Below are positions 22,500 to 31,052 of a DNA stretch of 33,805 bases, piece by piece (position 1 is the stretch's first letter; every line of letters starts with the position of its first letter). Origin of the DNA: JAOUFP01 sp963801505 (GTDB taxonomy: Bacteria; Nitrospirota; Thermodesulfovibrionia; Thermodesulfovibrionales; UBA6898); NCBI GenBank assembly GCA_963801505.1, contig CAWDEY010000021.1:1-33805 (forward strand), written 5' to 3'. Under the pieces are notes generated by a model. The model saw nothing but the letters and a program-made list of their open reading frames with translations. It was not told where the DNA came from and made no database searches. The position numbers were made by a program, and so were the translations under genes.

Positions 22500-22919
22500 G
22501 TGAAAGGTTACAGAAAGATTCTAATAGCAGTAAACGGTTCGAAAGACGCCCTTACCCAGGGGCTAAAGCTTGCTCAGGATGAAAAATGCTGGGTAACTGT
22601 TGTAAAGGTGATTCCGGAGAACCAGGGCGATTTAGACCTTACCGGTATCAGGAACATCGGCGACGCCTTTAACGGCGGAGCACAAAGTGAAATCAAAGCC
22701 ATCAGGGAGATGGCGCAGAATGAAAAGATGCTGGTAAAGACCCGTCTGGAGGAAGGTAAGGTCTGCGAAAAGATCGTGGAAGTGGCTGAGGAAGAAAACT
22801 GTGACCTCATTGTCATGGGGAGCGAACGCAAGAGCTGGTTCAGCAGGATCTTTGGAGAAAATATCATAGAAAAAGTCATTGATCTGGCACCCTGCCCGGT
22901 CCTGGTTGTCGGAGCATAG
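22500..22919 (+). CDS. Universal stress protein A family, degenerate ATP motif
   Basis: 139-residue UspA-fold protein: ILIAVNGSKDALTQGLKLA at the start, EENCDLIVMGSERKSWFSRI near the end, then APCPVLVV. The usual nucleotide motif G-x2-G-x9-G-S/T is not complete: after MGS the second Gly is Arg, and the Ser/Thr after the last Gly is Glu. It may therefore not bind ATP. Start GTG at 22500 with GGAGG upstream. First gene of the operon after the sigma54-type promoter, 15 nt before the next usp gene. Confidence 0.88.
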   Translation: MKGYRKILIAVNGSKDALTQGLKLAQDEKCWVTVVKVIPENQGDLDLTGIRNIGDAFNGGAQSEIKAIREMAQNEKMLVKTRLEEGKVCEKIVEVAEEENCDLIVMGSERKSWFSRIFGENIIEKVIDLAPCPVLVVGA

Positions 22920-22934
22920 CAAAGGAGAAGAATA

Positions 22935-23426
22935 ATGAAGAGAAACCAGCTTTTGTTTGTTACATATCACGACGAGAATTTCGAAGACGGTCTGTCGTAC
23001 GCGCTGGACCTCGCAAAGACAATGAACGACGGCATCGAAATACTGATGATCTACAAAAGGAAAGTCCTCGAAAAAATCGACGATATGATGACAGCCATCA
23101 CCTTTGCCGAGGCCGGTGAACATCAGACCGCAAAGGAGATGATCAGCGAGGACTACAAAAAACAAAACGAAGACTACGAAAAAAAACTCGTGACAATAAA
23201 GGAGAAGTGCACCAGGTCAGGCATTGCCGTTGATTTCAGCACCGCGGCCACTGATGCGATCTCGGCCATAAAAAATATCCTGAGACAAAACGCGAAAATC
23301 GACATGGTCCTTCTGAGTCCGAGCGTCACAAATGACGGGAACGTCAACGCAAAGGTCCTTAACAAGCTCGTAAAAACAGCGTCCCGACCTGTGGTCACCA
23401 TGGCAAAACAGAACTCTGTTGCCTGA
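22935..23426 (+). CDS. Universal stress protein-like, diverged
   Basis: 163-residue protein with UspA topology: LLFVTYHDENFEDGLSYALD, a helical middle with a charged stretch (about residues 65-100), and MVLLSPSV...SRPVVTMAK at the end. The nucleotide loop is absent, so an ATP-independent sensor or partner is likely. AGGAGA lies 8 nt before the ATG. It is in the operon with the preceding usp and the exporter gene that follows. Confidence 0.75.
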   Translation: MKRNQLLFVTYHDENFEDGLSYALDLAKTMNDGIEILMIYKRKVLEKIDDMMTAITFAEAGEHQTAKEMISEDYKKQNEDYEKKLVTIKEKCTRSGIAVDFSTAATDAISAIKNILRQNAKIDMVLLSPSVTNDGNVNAKVLNKLVKTASRPVVTMAKQNSVA

Positions 23427-23504
23427 AACAATGGAGCACAAGAAAGGGCATGCGAGGGCATACCCGAAAATAAATATATTCATATAACAAGGAGGAATCA
23501 TCAG

Positions 23505-24422
23505 ATGTATCTTTATCTACCGGTAGCATTAACAAGTATTAACGTCTTAATCCCTGTTGGGTTGGGCCTGGCGGTCGGACTGCTCTCAGGACTTTTCGGA
23601 GTAGGCGGAGGTTTTCTTATGACACCGCTTCTGATAATGCTGGGCATCCCGGCCACTGTCGCCGCGGCAACAGATTCCAACCAGATTGTAGCTGCATCGA
23701 CTTCAGGGACCTACGCGCACTGGAAAATCGGAAATGTTGATTTCAAAATGGGGCTTTATCTGCTCGTCGGCGGGTTTGTCGGCGGTCTTGCCGGGGTCCA
23801 GGGTATAAAAGTACTCAAGGCCATGGGCAACGCAGACTTTGTCATCAAAATAACCTATGTGCTGATGCTCGGGATTGTCGGCGCCTATATGTTTTTCGAA
23901 AGCCTTCAGAGCATGAAGAAAAAGAAAGTCGAAGACGCAAAGCCCGCTAAGGACAACGCGATGGTGAAATTTCTCAAGGCCCTTCCTCTCCAGACGCATT
24001 TTGAAAAATCAGGGGTCACACATTCCGTTCTCGTGCCGATTATTTTCGGCGGCTTTGTCGGGATCCTGGCTGCTGTCATGGGCGTAGGCGGAGGCTTTCT
24101 AATGGTCCCTGTAATGGTCTATATCCTGCGTATGCCGATGCATGTTGTTGTCGGCACCAGTCTTTTTCAGATCCTCTTTAACTGCATAGAGGTCACCTTT
24201 TTGCAGGCCTATACGAACCACAGCGTGGATTTTGTCCTCGCAGTACTCCTTCTGTTAGGTTCAACCTTAGGCGCCCAGGTCGGCACAGTCTTTGGCAGAA
24301 GGCTCAAGGCAGACCAACTCAAGGTCATCCTTGCAGGCATCGTACTTCTGGTAACTGTAAAGATGGTCTTTGATCTTACCTTAAGCCCGTCGCTGCTGCT
24401 CGGACTGGGAGGTGGACATTAA
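23505..24422 (+). CDS. TSUP-family sulfite/sulfur-anion exporter (TauE/SafE)
   Basis: 305-residue integral membrane protein with the internal repeat of the TSUP family: GLLSGLFGVGGGFLMTPLLI near the N-terminus and AVMGVGGGFLMVPVMVYILR near the middle, each with the G-V-G-G-G-F motif, and about eight hydrophobic segments. A charged loop (residues of about 140-165) separates the halves. TSUP proteins export sulfite or organosulfonates or import/export related anions. The next gene, a TIGR02186 protein, is a usual neighbour. The ribosome site AGGAGG is strong. The substrate cannot be read from the sequence. Confidence 0.9.
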   Translation: MYLYLPVALTSINVLIPVGLGLAVGLLSGLFGVGGGFLMTPLLIMLGIPATVAAATDSNQIVAASTSGTYAHWKIGNVDFKMGLYLLVGGFVGGLAGVQGIKVLKAMGNADFVIKITYVLMLGIVGAYMFFESLQSMKKKKVEDAKPAKDNAMVKFLKALPLQTHFEKSGVTHSVLVPIIFGGFVGILAAVMGVGGGFLMVPVMVYILRMPMHVVVGTSLFQILFNCIEVTFLQAYTNHSVDFVLAVLLLLGSTLGAQVGTVFGRRLKADQLKVILAGIVLLVTVKMVFDLTLSPSLLLGLGGGH

Positions 24423-24423
24423 T

Positions 24424-25245
24424 ATGAAAACAGTACAGAAGTGCGAAAGCGCGGAAGTCATAAGTCATAAGTTGATAAATTACTGTTTCCTAAGCCTCAT
24501 GATTATTTTTGGATTGACCATATACGCAGGTCAGGCCTCCGCCGAGCTGACTGCCATAGCGAACCATGACCACATCAGTGTAGACTTTTTCTATCACGGC
24601 AGCAATGTGAGCGTCAGAGGCATATCAGACCCTGATGCAGACCTGATCATCAAGATAAGCGCTCCTGAAGAGCACCAGGCGCTCAGACAGAAAGGAAAGG
24701 TCGGAGGATTACTGTGGATGAACGTCGGCACGATCAATTTCGAACACGTACCTTCCCTCTATTTCCTTTCGAGTTCAAAAAAGGTCGATGATATCCTGAG
24801 CAAGGATGAGATGGCAAAGTACGTAGTCGGCCTTGAAGCGCTCGAAAAACATGTTGAACTCAAGCCGGTCAAAGATGAAGAAGAAAAGGCAAAATGGTTT
24901 AATGAATTCGTGAAATACAAGGAGCATTCAAAGCTCTATTCAGTGGCTTCAGGCAACATAACCTTTACCACGGAAAACGGCAAACAGAACTATTATACCC
25001 TTTTTGAATGGCCCTATCAGGCTGTTCCCGGTATTTACACCGTGACGGTCTATGCGGTAAAAAACAATAAGATTGTAGAAAAGGCAGAGTCTAAGGTGCA
25101 GGTTGAGCAGGCCGGCTTAGTTAAGAAACTGGCCGGTATGGCAAAGAACAATGGGGCTGTTTATGGTATCCTGTCCATCCTGGCGGCACTCGGCGCAGGG
25201 TTCGGGGTCGGACTGGTATTTCGGAAGGGCGGAGGGGCGCATTAA
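24424..25245 (+). CDS. TIGR02186 family protein (exported, membrane anchored)
   Basis: 273-residue protein, usual partner of TSUP exporters (Alph_Pro_TM family). The N-terminus has a hydrophobic segment (about 20-35) with a probable signal cleavage after QASA. The mature part ISVDFFYHGSNVSVRGISDP is the family start, with LLWMNVGTINFEHVPSLYFL in the middle and a domain near EWPYQAVPGIYTVTVYAV. The C-terminus has one membrane helix (GILSILAALGAGFGVGLVF) and a short basic tail. The start ATG 24424 is chosen, with GGAGG before it; a GTG at 24412 overlaps the exporter end. It is probably the periplasmic accessory of the exporter. Confidence 0.87.
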   Translation: MKTVQKCESAEVISHKLINYCFLSLMIIFGLTIYAGQASAELTAIANHDHISVDFFYHGSNVSVRGISDPDADLIIKISAPEEHQALRQKGKVGGLLWMNVGTINFEHVPSLYFLSSSKKVDDILSKDEMAKYVVGLEALEKHVELKPVKDEEEKAKWFNEFVKYKEHSKLYSVASGNITFTTENGKQNYYTLFEWPYQAVPGIYTVTVYAVKNNKIVEKAESKVQVEQAGLVKKLAGMAKNNGAVYGILSILAALGAGFGVGLVFRKGGGAH

Positions 25246-25247
25246 TC

Positions 25248-26105
25248 ATGTATAACAGGATATTGGTAGCTTATGACGGCTCTGACTACAGCAGGGCCGC
25301 GCTTACAGAATCCGCCAACCGGGTAAAAAGACGCGGGGGCAAGATCATACTTGTCAATTCGGTCTATTTCGATGAGGAGGAGTTTGGAAACAAGCCGGAG
25401 CAGCTCGAAAAGCGTATGGAAGCAGGCAAAAAAATAATCTCAGAGGCCAAAGAGATGGTCAGCAAGGAGTTCGGGATTGAAGTAGAGTCTTTTGTCTCTG
25501 AAGGCGAGCCTCCGGAAGTGATCGCAGGCACAGCTCAGGAAAAGGACGTTGATCTGATCGCGATGGGCACCCACGGCAGAAGGGGCATAAAAAGGTTTAT
25601 AATGGGTAGTGTAACCTCCGGAGTGATCGCTCAGGCTTCATGTGATGTGCTTGTGGTCAAGAAGCCCTGCACACAATGCACAGGTGAATTCAGCAGCATA
25701 CTTCTGCCCTTCGATGGTTCGGAGTTCAGCAAAAAGGCGCTTTCTCACGCATATTCCCTGGCAAAGGATGAGGGGGCTGAAATTACCGCGCTCTACGTCA
25801 TCCCCAGGTATGAAGAGATGATAGGTTTTATGAAAACCGATTCAATCAGGAAAAGTCTCTACAGCGAAGCGGAGCGGATCATAGAGATGGCCAAAAAGGA
25901 CATTTCCAGCAACGGAGTCACGCTGGCGACCTCTATAGAAGAAGGCCATGCCGGTGATAAAATCATTGAAACAGCAAACAGGATGAAAAATGACCTGATC
26001 GTTATGGGCAGCTATGGCTGGAGGGGAGTCAACAGGGCGATCCTCGGCAGCACCACAGAGAGGGTCATCATGAACGCTTCCTGTCCGATACTGGTAGTAA
26101 AGTGA
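25248..26105 (+). CDS. Tandem universal stress protein (two UspA domains)
   Basis: 285 residues with two complete UspA domains. Both have the nucleotide loop G-x2-G-x9-G-S: MGTHGRRGIKRFIMGS in the first half and MGSYGWRGVNRAILGS in the second. Each domain also starts with the D-G-S loop (VAYDGSDYSRAAL and LPFDGSEFSKKAL). A CTQC motif lies between the domains. In contrast to the two earlier usp genes of this operon, this one should bind ATP. Its ATG is 2 nt after the stop of the TIGR02186 gene. A strong hairpin follows at 26159. Confidence 0.92.
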   Translation: MYNRILVAYDGSDYSRAALTESANRVKRRGGKIILVNSVYFDEEEFGNKPEQLEKRMEAGKKIISEAKEMVSKEFGIEVESFVSEGEPPEVIAGTAQEKDVDLIAMGTHGRRGIKRFIMGSVTSGVIAQASCDVLVVKKPCTQCTGEFSSILLPFDGSEFSKKALSHAYSLAKDEGAEITALYVIPRYEEMIGFMKTDSIRKSLYSEAERIIEMAKKDISSNGVTLATSIEEGHAGDKIIETANRMKNDLIVMGSYGWRGVNRAILGSTTERVIMNASCPILVVK

Positions 26106-26158
26106 TATTTATAAACCCTGCCTGACACATCTTCTCTTTTCAGGTAGCAAAACAAAAT

Positions 26159-26189
26159 GTTCCGTAAGGGGATCTTCCCCTTACGGAAC
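26159..26189 (+). terminator. Strong perfect hairpin after the usp/TSUP operon
   Basis: GTTCCGTAAGGGGA, loop TCT, TCCCCTTACGGAAC: 14 perfect pairs. The next bases are CTTGACTTTT, so the U-tract is poor for a textbook terminator. It separates the usp/TSUP genes from the DUF202 genes, and may work as a partial terminator or RNA-stability element. Confidence 0.6.
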
Positions 26190-26235
26190 CTTGACTTTTA
26201 TCCTGTTTAATTCAAAAATAGGTAACATAAAAATA

Positions 26236-27891
26236 ATGGAACAAGTCATGATTAAACGAAAGAGACTGCAGAGACTTATAGACCGGGGAGCTCTGGCCGA
26301 AGCAGAACTCGACAGTGTCCTCAGGGAGTCTGAAAATTCCGGTGACTGGCCTGAAGAAGTCCTGATAAAAAACAGTGTGCCGAGACATGAAGTGCTGCTT
26401 TCTCTTGCCGGATATTACGAATGTCCTTTTGTTGAGTATGATGAGGGCATTGTCCTGTCAAGACCTCTCCTGAAGAGGATCGATATGGAGAGACTTAAAA
26501 GGCTCCTTTGGGTGCCGCTTTCAGCTTCCGTAGACAGTGCCGAGGTGATTGCATATATGCCGGGAGATGCTCAGGTCATCGAAGAAATACAGGATATGCT
26601 GCATGTCAGAAATATTACCTTCCGCGTTGCATTACCCGCTGATATAATCAGGATCATAGAACATAACCAGGACGTAAACCCCTGTTTCCCTCCTGCCGGG
26701 GCAAGGACGCCACTGGCACTGGTGAGGACTTTTTTTGCCGACAGACGGTCCCTTATGGCATGCCAGAGGACCGACCTCGCAAAGGGCAGGACCGGACTCG
26801 CCTTCATACGCACCGGCGTTTCCTTTATCACGATATCCCTGTTGCTTCTGAGGGTATTCGGGACAGGATATCTGTCACTAATAGAAGTGCTCCTTTTCGG
26901 CTCGGGAATGGTGATGACTGTCGACGGTCTTCTCTGGTATATTCCTGTCAGAAAAAGAGGAAAAGGCAAGGTCTTCTGCAGACCTCCTGAACCAGCGTGG
27001 GGCGCTACAGTACTGCAGGTATCTAACCCGGGGGACAACCCGGTATTTTCGCGTTCGGCCAAGGTAGCGGAAGCGGAGAAACTCCGTGCTTCCTGGTCAT
27101 CTCTTTCACCTGTGATGCGAAGGCGCTTCCTTGCGAGTGACAGGACTGATTTCGCTGAAGAGAGGACCCTGCTTGCCTGCTACAGGACAGAGATGGCAAG
27201 GGCCAGGACAGGACTTGCCTTTACCAGGACAGGAGCTGCTTTTTTCGGGCTCGGCATGGCCTTTTTGAAGCAGTTTTCAGGCGGCCCATGGATAATATTC
27301 GATTCATTCCTTTTGTTTACAGGCGCCGCGATGGCGCTTGAAGGTTTTTTCTGGTACTTCCCCGGACGTCACGCCGGCAATGAAGGCCTTAAGGCTGTAA
27401 AGAAAATGACGGACAGTGAGAGCATCTGGGATTTTGTCTTCCCACCTTCCCGCAAAGGTAAAAATCCCCATGTGCCTGCCTCTTCAATGCTGAGAAAGGC
27501 ATGCCTTCCTGGAATCTGGGCAACAACAGGTCTCGCCCTTGAACGTACTGTCCTTGCCGAGAGGAGAAATGTCATGGCCAGGTTCAGGACAGTCATGGCG
27601 CGGTCGAGGACCGGCATGGCTTTCATACGGACCGGCATGAGCATTTTCTCTGTCGGCCTGGGACTGCAGCTCTATTTCGGTGCAGTCAGCGTTATCTGGA
27701 CTACCTGCAATATCTTTCTGATGGCATGCGGTATTATTTTTATCGCCGACGGATTTGTCTGGCATGTACCTGCTGAAATTATGAGAAAACAGATGCCTTA
27801 CTGCTTTGGCGATATGGAGATTGCTGTGCCTGATTACGGAAGACCGAACTCGGAATGGGGGAAAGTGGTCTTTACTCATGATGAAGTCTGA
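26236..27891 (+). CDS. MshEN-like domain plus three DUF202 membrane modules
   Basis: 551 residues. The first 150 resemble a GspE_N/MshEN domain (a c-di-GMP-binding domain in MshE-type ATPases), including LLSLAGYYECPFVEYD (about 54-69), LSRPLLKRI and PGDAQVIEEIQDML. Three DUF202 (YidH-like) modules follow, at about 157-240, 296-377 and 430-512. Each has a run of R-T/N repeats at heptad-like spacing (LAKGRTGLAFIRTG, MARARTGLAFTRTG, MARSRTGMAFIRTG) and two membrane helices, ending with DG-x-W-Y/H-x-P. No ATPase motif is present. ATG 26236 is used; an upstream TTG frame overlaps the hairpin. I infer a membrane c-di-GMP-sensing protein. Confidence 0.8.
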   Translation: MEQVMIKRKRLQRLIDRGALAEAELDSVLRESENSGDWPEEVLIKNSVPRHEVLLSLAGYYECPFVEYDEGIVLSRPLLKRIDMERLKRLLWVPLSASVDSAEVIAYMPGDAQVIEEIQDMLHVRNITFRVALPADIIRIIEHNQDVNPCFPPAGARTPLALVRTFFADRRSLMACQRTDLAKGRTGLAFIRTGVSFITISLLLLRVFGTGYLSLIEVLLFGSGMVMTVDGLLWYIPVRKRGKGKVFCRPPEPAWGATVLQVSNPGDNPVFSRSAKVAEAEKLRASWSSLSPVMRRRFLASDRTDFAEERTLLACYRTEMARARTGLAFTRTGAAFFGLGMAFLKQFSGGPWIIFDSFLLFTGAAMALEGFFWYFPGRHAGNEGLKAVKKMTDSESIWDFVFPPSRKGKNPHVPASSMLRKACLPGIWATTGLALERTVLAERRNVMARFRTVMARSRTGMAFIRTGMSIFSVGLGLQLYFGAVSVIWTTCNIFLMACGIIFIADGFVWHVPAEIMRKQMPYCFGDMEIAVPDYGRPNSEWGKVVFTHDEV

Positions 27892-29137
27892 CGAAAAAGA
27901 GCTCTCTGATGCAGGCAATGCCCCTGTATTCCGGTTTCCTGAAACTGGAAGGTACACGCCTCTTATTTCATATGGGGTGCTGACCTCAGAAGAGCTCCGG
28001 CAAGCGGAAGAGAGCGCCTTTGCCCGGGGTGTTGAGGCTGAAAATGTTCTGCTGAGAGAATTTCGGGTCCCCAGACGCTTGCTCCTTCACGCGTTGTCAG
28101 ACTATTATCATTGCCCTTCCCTGGAATATGACGAACGCCTGCCCGTACCGCCGGAACTCCTCGAAGGACTGGATGGCGAGAGGCTGTCTCTGAGTCAGTG
28201 GTTCCCTGTCGGAAAGTCAGGGGACGCCGTGACTGTGGCGGTAAATAATCCTAAGGATCCGGCTGTGCTTGAGGAAATCAGGAAATATTTGAAAACAGAA
28301 GCCTGCGAGATACACGTAGCGCTCAGTGAGGACATACAGTGGTTTGTCCTTGATTTCCTTCACGCAAGTCCGGGACAACTTGTGGGGACCGAAAGGACAG
28401 GTCTTGCCTTCTGGAGAAACACCATGGCCCAGTGGAGGACCCGGCTGGCATGTTACAGAAATGATATGGCCAAGGTGAGGACAGACCTTGCAATTTTCAG
28501 ATGGGGCCTCGGCTTTGCAGCTGTGTCTGATACTCTTATGCGGACACGGAAGACATGGCAACACGCCTTTTTCCCATGGATAATAATGGGTGCGGGCTTG
28601 CTTATGGCATTCTACGGCCTGCTCATGTATCTAAAAATACGGAAGTCCCGAATCAGTCCGCCCGGACATCATACTCTCGTTGAAGTGACTGCCGCGACAC
28701 TTCAGTTCCTTGAAGGGTATCATTTTATCGACGATGCGAACACTGGAGTTCCTACCAAAAAAACAATGCTTGGCAGACTCGGGGACTTTCTGGCAGAGCA
28801 CTGCACAATCCTCTATCCTTCTCCGGCAAGCAAAGAGCGCACACAACTGGCCCGCGAGAGAAATGTGCTCGCCGGCCAAAGGACCGTGGCAGCATGCTAT
28901 CGCACAATCTATTCCCGGGCTCGCACGGGCCTTGCGTTCATCCGTTCAGGAGTTTCCTTTGCCGGTCTCGGGTTAGGTCTTATGCAGTATTTCGGACTCA
29001 GTATGTTGTCGGTCTTTGATTCCGTGCTTGTCATAGCAGGGACATTCATGATTGTTGACGGGGCCTTGTGGTATTTGCCGGTCAGGCGGGAGCAGGCGGA
29101 AATTCCGCGGTGCCGGGTATTTCAGAAGGTGTCGTGA
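27878..29137 (+). CDS. MshEN-like domain plus two DUF202 membrane modules
   Basis: 419 residues, paralogous to the preceding protein. Residues 25-160 form an MshEN-like domain (LLHALSDYYHCPSLEYDERL, AVNNPKDPAVLEEIRKYL). DUF202 modules lie at about 170-255 and 318-402 (TERTGLAFWRNTMAQWRT and SRARTGLAFIRSG). The linker (260-315) includes a short LEGYHFIDDANTGVPT segment. The ATG at 27878 overlaps the end of the upstream gene by 14 nt, and a second ATG follows at 27881. The ribosome site is poor, so coupling by overlap is likely. The third module of the upstream protein is missing here. Confidence 0.78.
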   Translation: MMKSDEKELSDAGNAPVFRFPETGRYTPLISYGVLTSEELRQAEESAFARGVEAENVLLREFRVPRRLLLHALSDYYHCPSLEYDERLPVPPELLEGLDGERLSLSQWFPVGKSGDAVTVAVNNPKDPAVLEEIRKYLKTEACEIHVALSEDIQWFVLDFLHASPGQLVGTERTGLAFWRNTMAQWRTRLACYRNDMAKVRTDLAIFRWGLGFAAVSDTLMRTRKTWQHAFFPWIIMGAGLLMAFYGLLMYLKIRKSRISPPGHHTLVEVTAATLQFLEGYHFIDDANTGVPTKKTMLGRLGDFLAEHCTILYPSPASKERTQLARERNVLAGQRTVAACYRTIYSRARTGLAFIRSGVSFAGLGLGLMQYFGLSMLSVFDSVLVIAGTFMIVDGALWYLPVRREQAEIPRCRVFQKVS

Positions 29138-29140
29138 AGA

Positions 29141-30535
29141 ATGAAAATAGAGCATAAGATCATCATCTCCAATGTCTTCAATGTGGCGCTGATCTTACTG
29201 ACAGGGATCTTTGCGATCCAGAACATGAATAATGTCCTGACAAAGCTCCGTTTTGTCGAGATCGCCGATGACCTCAATGCGTCTCTTCTTGAAATGAGGA
29301 TATCAGAGAAGAACTACTTCCTCTACGGGAATGCCGAAATGCTTCTCGATATCGATGAAAAGATAAAGACTTCGGAAGCATTGATCGACAAAGCGAAGGG
29401 TGATATTGTCAGGGCGGTCGGCGCGGGCAGTCTTTCGAAACTCAGGTCTCATCTGAAGGAATACGCGGAGAGCCTGGATATTGTCAGCAGACATCCTGTC
29501 CGTGATCTCAGAAACGAAACCATGCTCAGGACAGCCGGAAAGACACTGAGAGAATACTCACAGACCATGACCAAGCTGGAACGGGAGCGCATGAATGCCA
29601 TTATAGCCAGGTCGAAAAAAATCCTGCTCTACTCCTTCTGGGCCATCTTCGTCTCCGCCATAGTCGTAAGCCATTTTATCTCCCAGAAGATACTCGCCTC
29701 ACTCAGGGCGATAGAGAAGATGACCATGTATATATCAAAGGGAGACTTCAGAAAAATCGATGTGGACAGGTCAAAGGATGAATTCGGTTCTGTCATCAAT
29801 GCAATAAACTTTATGTCAGAGGAACTCAGCCACCGGGAGGAAGAGATAATTCAGTCAAAGAAGCTGGCCTCTATAGGCATCCTTACTGCAGGCGTCGCTC
29901 ATGAGTTAACAAACCCTCTGAACAATATTTCCATGATGGCCCAGAACTTTATAGAATACTATGATTCACTCACAGCCGAGGAGAGAATAGGTCTTATGAG
30001 CAAAGTTGAGGGTGAGACAGAGAGGATACAGGAGATTGTGAGAAACCTCCTTGATTTTTCAAAGCCAAAAGAGGCGAACCTTCAGAAGGCCGACGTCAAT
30101 GCCGTCATAGCAAAGACGATGAGTTTAGTGCAGAATATGCTGGATGTCTCAAATATCAACACAAAACTGGGGCTCTCCGAGGACCTTCCTGAGGTTTACC
30201 TCGACGCGCACCAGATACAGCAGGTGCTTGTGAACCTGGTCACCAACGCGGTCCAGGCGATGTCGTCGGGCGGCATGCTCTTTATCGGCTCAAGAGCAGG
30301 CAAAAAAGGCGACAGCATAGAGATAACGGTCAAGGATTCTGGAAGAGGCATATCGCCGGAATTCCTGCCCCATATCTTCGACCCCTTCTTCAGCACCAAG
30401 GGGGATGCCGGGACAGGCCTCGGGCTGTCAGTGAGTTATGGAATTATCAAAAACCACAAGGGAGAAATCCGTGTCGAAAGCAAAGCGGGCGTCGGCACGA
30501 CATTTACAATAGAATTGCCCGTCAACAGGAATTAG
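29141..30535 (+). CDS. Membrane sensor histidine kinase (HAMP, HisKA, HATPase)
   Basis: 464 residues. TM1 at about 7-27 and TM2 at about 161-181 flank a helical periplasmic sensor of about 130 residues. A HAMP linker follows (ILASLRAIEKMTMYISKGDF), then the H-box GVAHELTNPLNNISMMAQNF with phosphoacceptor His 254. The HATPase domain has the N box NLVTNAVQAM (365-374), G1 DSGRG (399-403), F box and G2 GTGLGLS (424-430). All catalytic residues are present. It starts 3 nt after the preceding stop. The partner is probably the receiver at 30684, separated by a repeat element. Confidence 0.95.
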   Translation: MKIEHKIIISNVFNVALILLTGIFAIQNMNNVLTKLRFVEIADDLNASLLEMRISEKNYFLYGNAEMLLDIDEKIKTSEALIDKAKGDIVRAVGAGSLSKLRSHLKEYAESLDIVSRHPVRDLRNETMLRTAGKTLREYSQTMTKLERERMNAIIARSKKILLYSFWAIFVSAIVVSHFISQKILASLRAIEKMTMYISKGDFRKIDVDRSKDEFGSVINAINFMSEELSHREEEIIQSKKLASIGILTAGVAHELTNPLNNISMMAQNFIEYYDSLTAEERIGLMSKVEGETERIQEIVRNLLDFSKPKEANLQKADVNAVIAKTMSLVQNMLDVSNINTKLGLSEDLPEVYLDAHQIQQVLVNLVTNAVQAMSSGGMLFIGSRAGKKGDSIEITVKDSGRGISPEFLPHIFDPFFSTKGDAGTGLGLSVSYGIIKNHKGEIRVESKAGVGTTFTIELPVNRN

Positions 30536-30557
30536 AGTCTGTGTATAAATTAATAGT

Positions 30558-30638
30558 TTGTCATCCTCGGGCTTGCCCCGGGGATCCAGAGCATATCGGA
30601 AAAACTGGATTCCCGCTAACGACCTGCGGGAACGACGG
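30558..30638. repeat. Palindromic interspersed repeat in the kinase-receiver gap
   Basis: Text like CATCCTCGGGCTTGCCCC, then GGATCCAG, and further on CTGGATTCCCGC, ACCTGCGGGAACGACGG. The outer arms (GGATCCAG/CTGGATTCC) and the CCCGC/GCGGG pairs fold back. This resembles the common interspersed repeats of the type GTCATTCCCGCGAAAGCGGG seen in many bacteria. It carries no gene. It probably acts as an RNA hairpin between kinase and receiver genes. Confidence 0.55.
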
Positions 30639-30683
30639 ATAAGAAAGACGACTTCATTGACAGACACAAGATAGGAGAAGAGA

Positions 30684-31052
30684 ATGGACAATTACAGGAT
30701 AATGATTATCGATGACGAGAAGATCGTCGGGGACATGGCAAAGATGTCGCTGGAGCATGAAGGGTACCATGTAGAAACATTTTTAAACGGGGAAGCTGCA
30801 TTGGCCCGCCTTCAGGACAACAGGTTCGATGTGGTTGTGACTGATCTTAAGATGAAGGGAATAGACGGGATGGAGGTGCTGAAGACTGTCAAGGCACTCT
30901 ATCCCGGGACAAAGGTAATCATGATAACCGCCTTTGCCAATCTCGACACTGCAATTGAGGCCCTTAGGGGTGATGTCCATGATTTTTTCCCGAAGCCTGT
31001 GAAGATAAAGGAACTGAAGACTTCAATACAACGTGCATTAAAAAAAGAGTAA
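30684..31052 (+). CDS. Single-domain response regulator (CheY-like)
   Basis: 122 residues, receiver only: IMIIDDEKIVGD (Asp 10-11), phosphoacceptor Asp 54 in VVVTDLKMKG, MITAFA with the switch Thr, and Lys of FFPKPVKI. No output domain is present. The stop overlaps the ATG of the PEP/pyruvate-binding protein by one base (TAATG), so the two are translated together; this couples a phosphorelay output to that protein. AGGAGA lies upstream. The histidine kinase 150 nt upstream is the likely phosphodonor. Confidence 0.92.
   Translation: MDNYRIMIIDDEKIVGDMAKMSLEHEGYHVETFLNGEAALARLQDNRFDVVVTDLKMKGIDGMEVLKTVKALYPGTKVIMITAFANLDTAIEALRGDVHDFFPKPVKIKELKTSIQRALKKE

Noticed and set aside
22632..23165. 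Minus-strand 177-aa frame over the usp genes
   Set aside because: Shadow of two Usp genes on the plus strand; no ribosome site.
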